Source of the DNA: JBHIAG01 sp046758465
GTDB taxonomy: Bacteria > Acidobacteriota > Terriglobia > Acidiferrales > 2-02-FULL-67-57
Assembly: GCA_046758465.1 (NCBI GenBank)
Contig: JBHIAG010000092.1
Location: 1 to 8,214 of the forward strand
Length of the DNA stretch: 8,214 nt
Direction: 5' to 3'
Of this stretch, positions 6,375 through 8,214 are shown one piece after another (within the stretch, counting starts at the first letter, position 1; every line of letters begins with the position of its first letter). The position numbers and the translations under genes were made by a program. Under the pieces are notes generated by a model, which searched no databases, was not told the DNA's origin, and saw only the letters and a list, made by a program, of their open reading frames with translations.

Positions 6375-6401
6375 CCGCACAGCAGAGCCTGCTCAGGGCC
6401 C

Positions 6402-8214
6402 ATGATCAACCAAACCATCTCGCACTACCGCATCGTTGAAAAACTCGGCGAAGGCGGCATGGGCGTCGTCTACAAAGCCCAGGACACCCAGCTCGGTCGC
6501 TGGGTCGCCCTGAAAATTCTCCCCGCCGAAATGGTCCAGGATGAGCAGCGCCGGCGACGCTTCTACGACGAGGCACGCTCGGCCTCTGCCCTCAACCACC
6601 CCAACATCGCCACCATCTACGAAATCGCCGAAGCCGACGGCACCCACTTCATCGCCATGGAGTTTGTGGAAGGCCAGACGCTGCGCCGCCAGCTCAGCCG
6701 CGGCCGCCTGCCGCTCAAGCGCGCCCTCGACATTGCCATCCAGGTCGCCGAAGGCCTCAACCGCGCCCACGCCCGCGGCATCGTCCACCGCGACATCAAA
6801 CCGGAAAACCTCATGGTCACGCCCGAAGGCCTGATCAAGATCCTCGACTTCGGCCTGGCCAAACGCATCGAGCCGGCGCTGCCGGGCGCGGACGCGGCTT
6901 TGACCCTCGCCACCGCCACCGAACCCGGCACCGTTCTGGGCACCGTCGCCTATATGTCCCCCGAACAGGCCCAGGGCAACCCGGTTGATCCCCGCAGTGA
7001 CATTTTTTCGTTTGGCGCCGTCCTCTACGAACTGCTCACCGGCGAGCAACCCTTCCAGGGCGACTCCAGCATTGATGTCCTGCACGCCATCGTCCGCACC
7101 GCGCCCCGCCCCCTCGCCCAGTTCGACCCCACCTTACCCCTCGAACTCAATCGCATCATGGAGAAGGCTTTCGCCAAGGATGCCGAAGAGCGCTACCAGG
7201 GCATCAAGGACCTCAGCATTGACCTCAAGCGCCTCAAGCGTGACACCGAATCCGGCGTCGAAGCCGTGGCCCCCGTCGCCGCCCGCCCCGCTCCCCGCTG
7301 GTGGCTCGCGGCCGCTGCGGGCCTTGCGGTCGTGGCGCTGGTCGCGGGTCTTTATCTCTTCCTGTCCCGCCGCGCGGAGGCACCGAGCCAGGCCTTGACC
7401 ATCAAGCCCCTGACCAGCTTTGTCGGCTTGGAATGGGGAGTTACTTGGTCGCCCGACGCCAGCTTCGTCGCCTACGCACACACCGCACCCGGGCCGATGA
7501 ATATCTTCGTCATGGCCACGGCGGGCGGCGAGCCCATTCGCCTGACCTCGAGCCCGGCCGACGACCTCACCCCGCGCTGGTCGCCGGACAACCGCTACCT
7601 CGCCTTCCTCTCCGATCGCGGCACCGGCACCAATGTCTATCTGATTCCTCCGCTCGGCGGCCCCGAGCGCAAGTTGGTGGAAACCAACATCCCCTGGCTG
7701 CAGGCGGCTGTGGCGGCATTGTCTGCGCTGGGCGCGGTCCCGTGGTCCCCTGATGCCAGCGAACTGCTGTTCTCGCGCCTCCAGCCCTCCGCTGAGATCG
7801 CGGTTTGGAAAATCAACCTGAGCACGGGCGAACAGACTCAGCTCACCCGGCCACCTCCGGGCGCCGCTGACTTCTACGCCACGTGGTCGTTCGACGGAAA
7901 ACGAATCGCCTTCACCCGCAATCAAGGGGGGAAAAACAGCCTGTGGCTGATGGACGCTCAGGAAGGCCCCTCGGCTTCGCTCGGGACAAGCGAGCCCGAG
8001 CTGTTGCTCGACGACGAATACCAAAACATGACGCCGGCGTGGTCCCCCGACGGCCAACGATTGGTGTTCATCTCCAACCGCAGCGGCCCCCGGAATCTCT
8101 GGGAAATTGAAGTCGGGTCGCGCCGCCTCCGGCAGGTGACCTCCGGTGCCGGAAACTATATCCTCCCCACTATCTCCCCTACCGGACGAGTTGCCTATGC
8201 CGCGTACAGTCACC
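6402..8214 (+). CDS. Membrane Ser/Thr protein kinase with extracytoplasmic WD40/PD40 beta-propeller (3' end beyond window)
   Basis: 604 codons are visible without a stop; the gene continues past the right edge. Residues about 9-275 are a complete Hanks-type kinase: Gly-rich loop LGEGGMGVVYKA (15-26), ATP-binding lysine K38 in VALK, helix-C glutamate E57, catalytic loop HRDIKPEN (129-136, D131), DFG (149-151), activation segment PGTVLGTVAYMSPEQ (175-189), D200 and R264. All key residues are present, so it should be active. After a Pro/Ala-rich juxtamembrane stretch, one transmembrane helix spans about 300-321. The outer part carries at least five WD40-like/PD40 (TolB-type) blades marked by WSPD or similar at 349, 393, 448, 495 and 547, plus a weaker one near 591. 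This receptor-kinase layout is abundant in Acidobacteriota; ligand and targets are unknown. The ATG at 6402 is the first start after an in-frame stop at 6369-6371 and lies next to the kinase fold, but no clear ribosome binding site precedes it. Confidence 0.96.
   Translation, partial: MINQTISHYRIVEKLGEGGMGVVYKAQDTQLGRWVALKILPAEMVQDEQRRRRFYDEARSASALNHPNIATIYEIAEADGTHFIAMEFVEGQTLRRQLSRGRLPLKRALDIAIQVAEGLNRAHARGIVHRDIKPENLMVTPEGLIKILDFGLAKRIEPALPGADAALTLATATEPGTVLGTVAYMSPEQAQGNPVDPRSDIFSFGAVLYELLTGEQPFQGDSSIDVLHAIVRTAPRPLAQFDPTLPLELNRIMEKAFAKDAEERYQGIKDLSIDLKRLKRDTESGVEAVAPVAARPAPRWWLAAAAGLAVVALVAGLYLFLSRRAEAPSQALTIKPLTSFVGLEWGVTWSPDASFVAYAHTAPGPMNIFVMATAGGEPIRLTSSPADDLTPRWSPDNRYLAFLSDRGTGTNVYLIPPLGGPERKLVETNIPWLQAAVAALSALGAVPWSPDASELLFSRLQPSAEIAVWKINLSTGEQTQLTRPPPGAADFYATWSFDGKRIAFTRNQGGKNSLWLMDAQEGPSASLGTSEPELLLDDEYQNMTPAWSPDGQRLVFISNRSGPRNLWEIEVGSRRLRQVTSGAGNYILPTISPTGRVAYAAYSH

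Larger units (their letters stand above)
6028..6401. other. 374-base intergenic region with repeats and no convincing gene
   Basis: Between the isomerase stop and the kinase start there is no gene that can be supported. From left to right it holds a short GC-rich stretch with a weak hairpin (6051-6067) lacking a T-tract, eight 10-base tandem repeats (6101-6180), an 11-bp imperfect inverted repeat (6255-6291), a 6-bp inverted repeat TATGGA/TCCATA (6303-6326) and a promoter candidate (6346-6374). No rho-independent terminator with a T-run is visible for the isomerase gene. Open frames on the minus strand here come from the repeat array and the antisense of neighbouring genes. Confidence 0.7.

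Noticed and set aside
6393..7085. 230-codon open frame on the minus strand
   Set aside because: It is antisense to the kinase catalytic domain, whose motifs are all in frame on the plus strand.
7134..8213. 359-codon open frame on the minus strand
   Set aside because: It is antisense to the kinase juxtamembrane and propeller region, which translates without a break and shows repeated WSPD blade motifs. The minus-strand product shows no recognisable fold.

Overview
The window is GC-rich chromosomal DNA, probably from a member of the Acidobacteriota or a close relative. Three things suggest this: the mreB-mreC-mreD-mrdA order preceded by a FecR-domain gene, a membrane-anchored SurA/PpiD-type isomerase transcribed divergently next to it, and a Ser/Thr kinase fused to a WD40/PD40-type beta-propeller, an architecture very common in that phylum. 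The assignment is an inference from gene content; there is no rRNA or other marker gene here.

Minus strand, 1-3943: one compact transcription unit read right to left. It holds a membrane-anchored FecR-domain protein, then mreB, mreC, mreD and the start of mrdA (penicillin-binding protein 2, cut by the left edge). Gaps are 33, 19, 1 and 27 bases. This is the core of the rod-shape (elongasome) machinery: MreB filaments on the inner membrane face, MreC and MreD as membrane and periplasmic connectors, and PBP2 as the transpeptidase. The FecR-domain protein in first place is the unusual member.

Positions 3944-4098: a 155-base divergent regulatory region with one plausible sigma70-type promoter in each direction. 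The rightward -10 element covers the first possible ATG of the rightward gene, which favours the start at 4099.

Plus strand, 4099-6027: a PpiD/SurA-type peptidyl-prolyl isomerase, an envelope chaperone anchored in the inner membrane. Its parvulin domain keeps both conserved histidines, and shorter copies of the last part of that domain appear twice more downstream.

Positions 6028-6401: a 374-base gap without a convincing gene. It contains eight copies of a 10-base tandem repeat, an 11-bp imperfect inverted repeat and a good promoter candidate.

Plus strand, 6402 to the right edge: a Hanks-type Ser/Thr kinase with an intact catalytic core, one transmembrane helix and an extracytoplasmic beta-propeller, cut by the window edge. 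Its codon choice differs from that of the isomerase gene.

Most of the window is conserved envelope-biogenesis machinery. I see no clear sign of an undescribed system; the most unusual items are the FecR-like gene leading the mre operon and the decamer repeat array.
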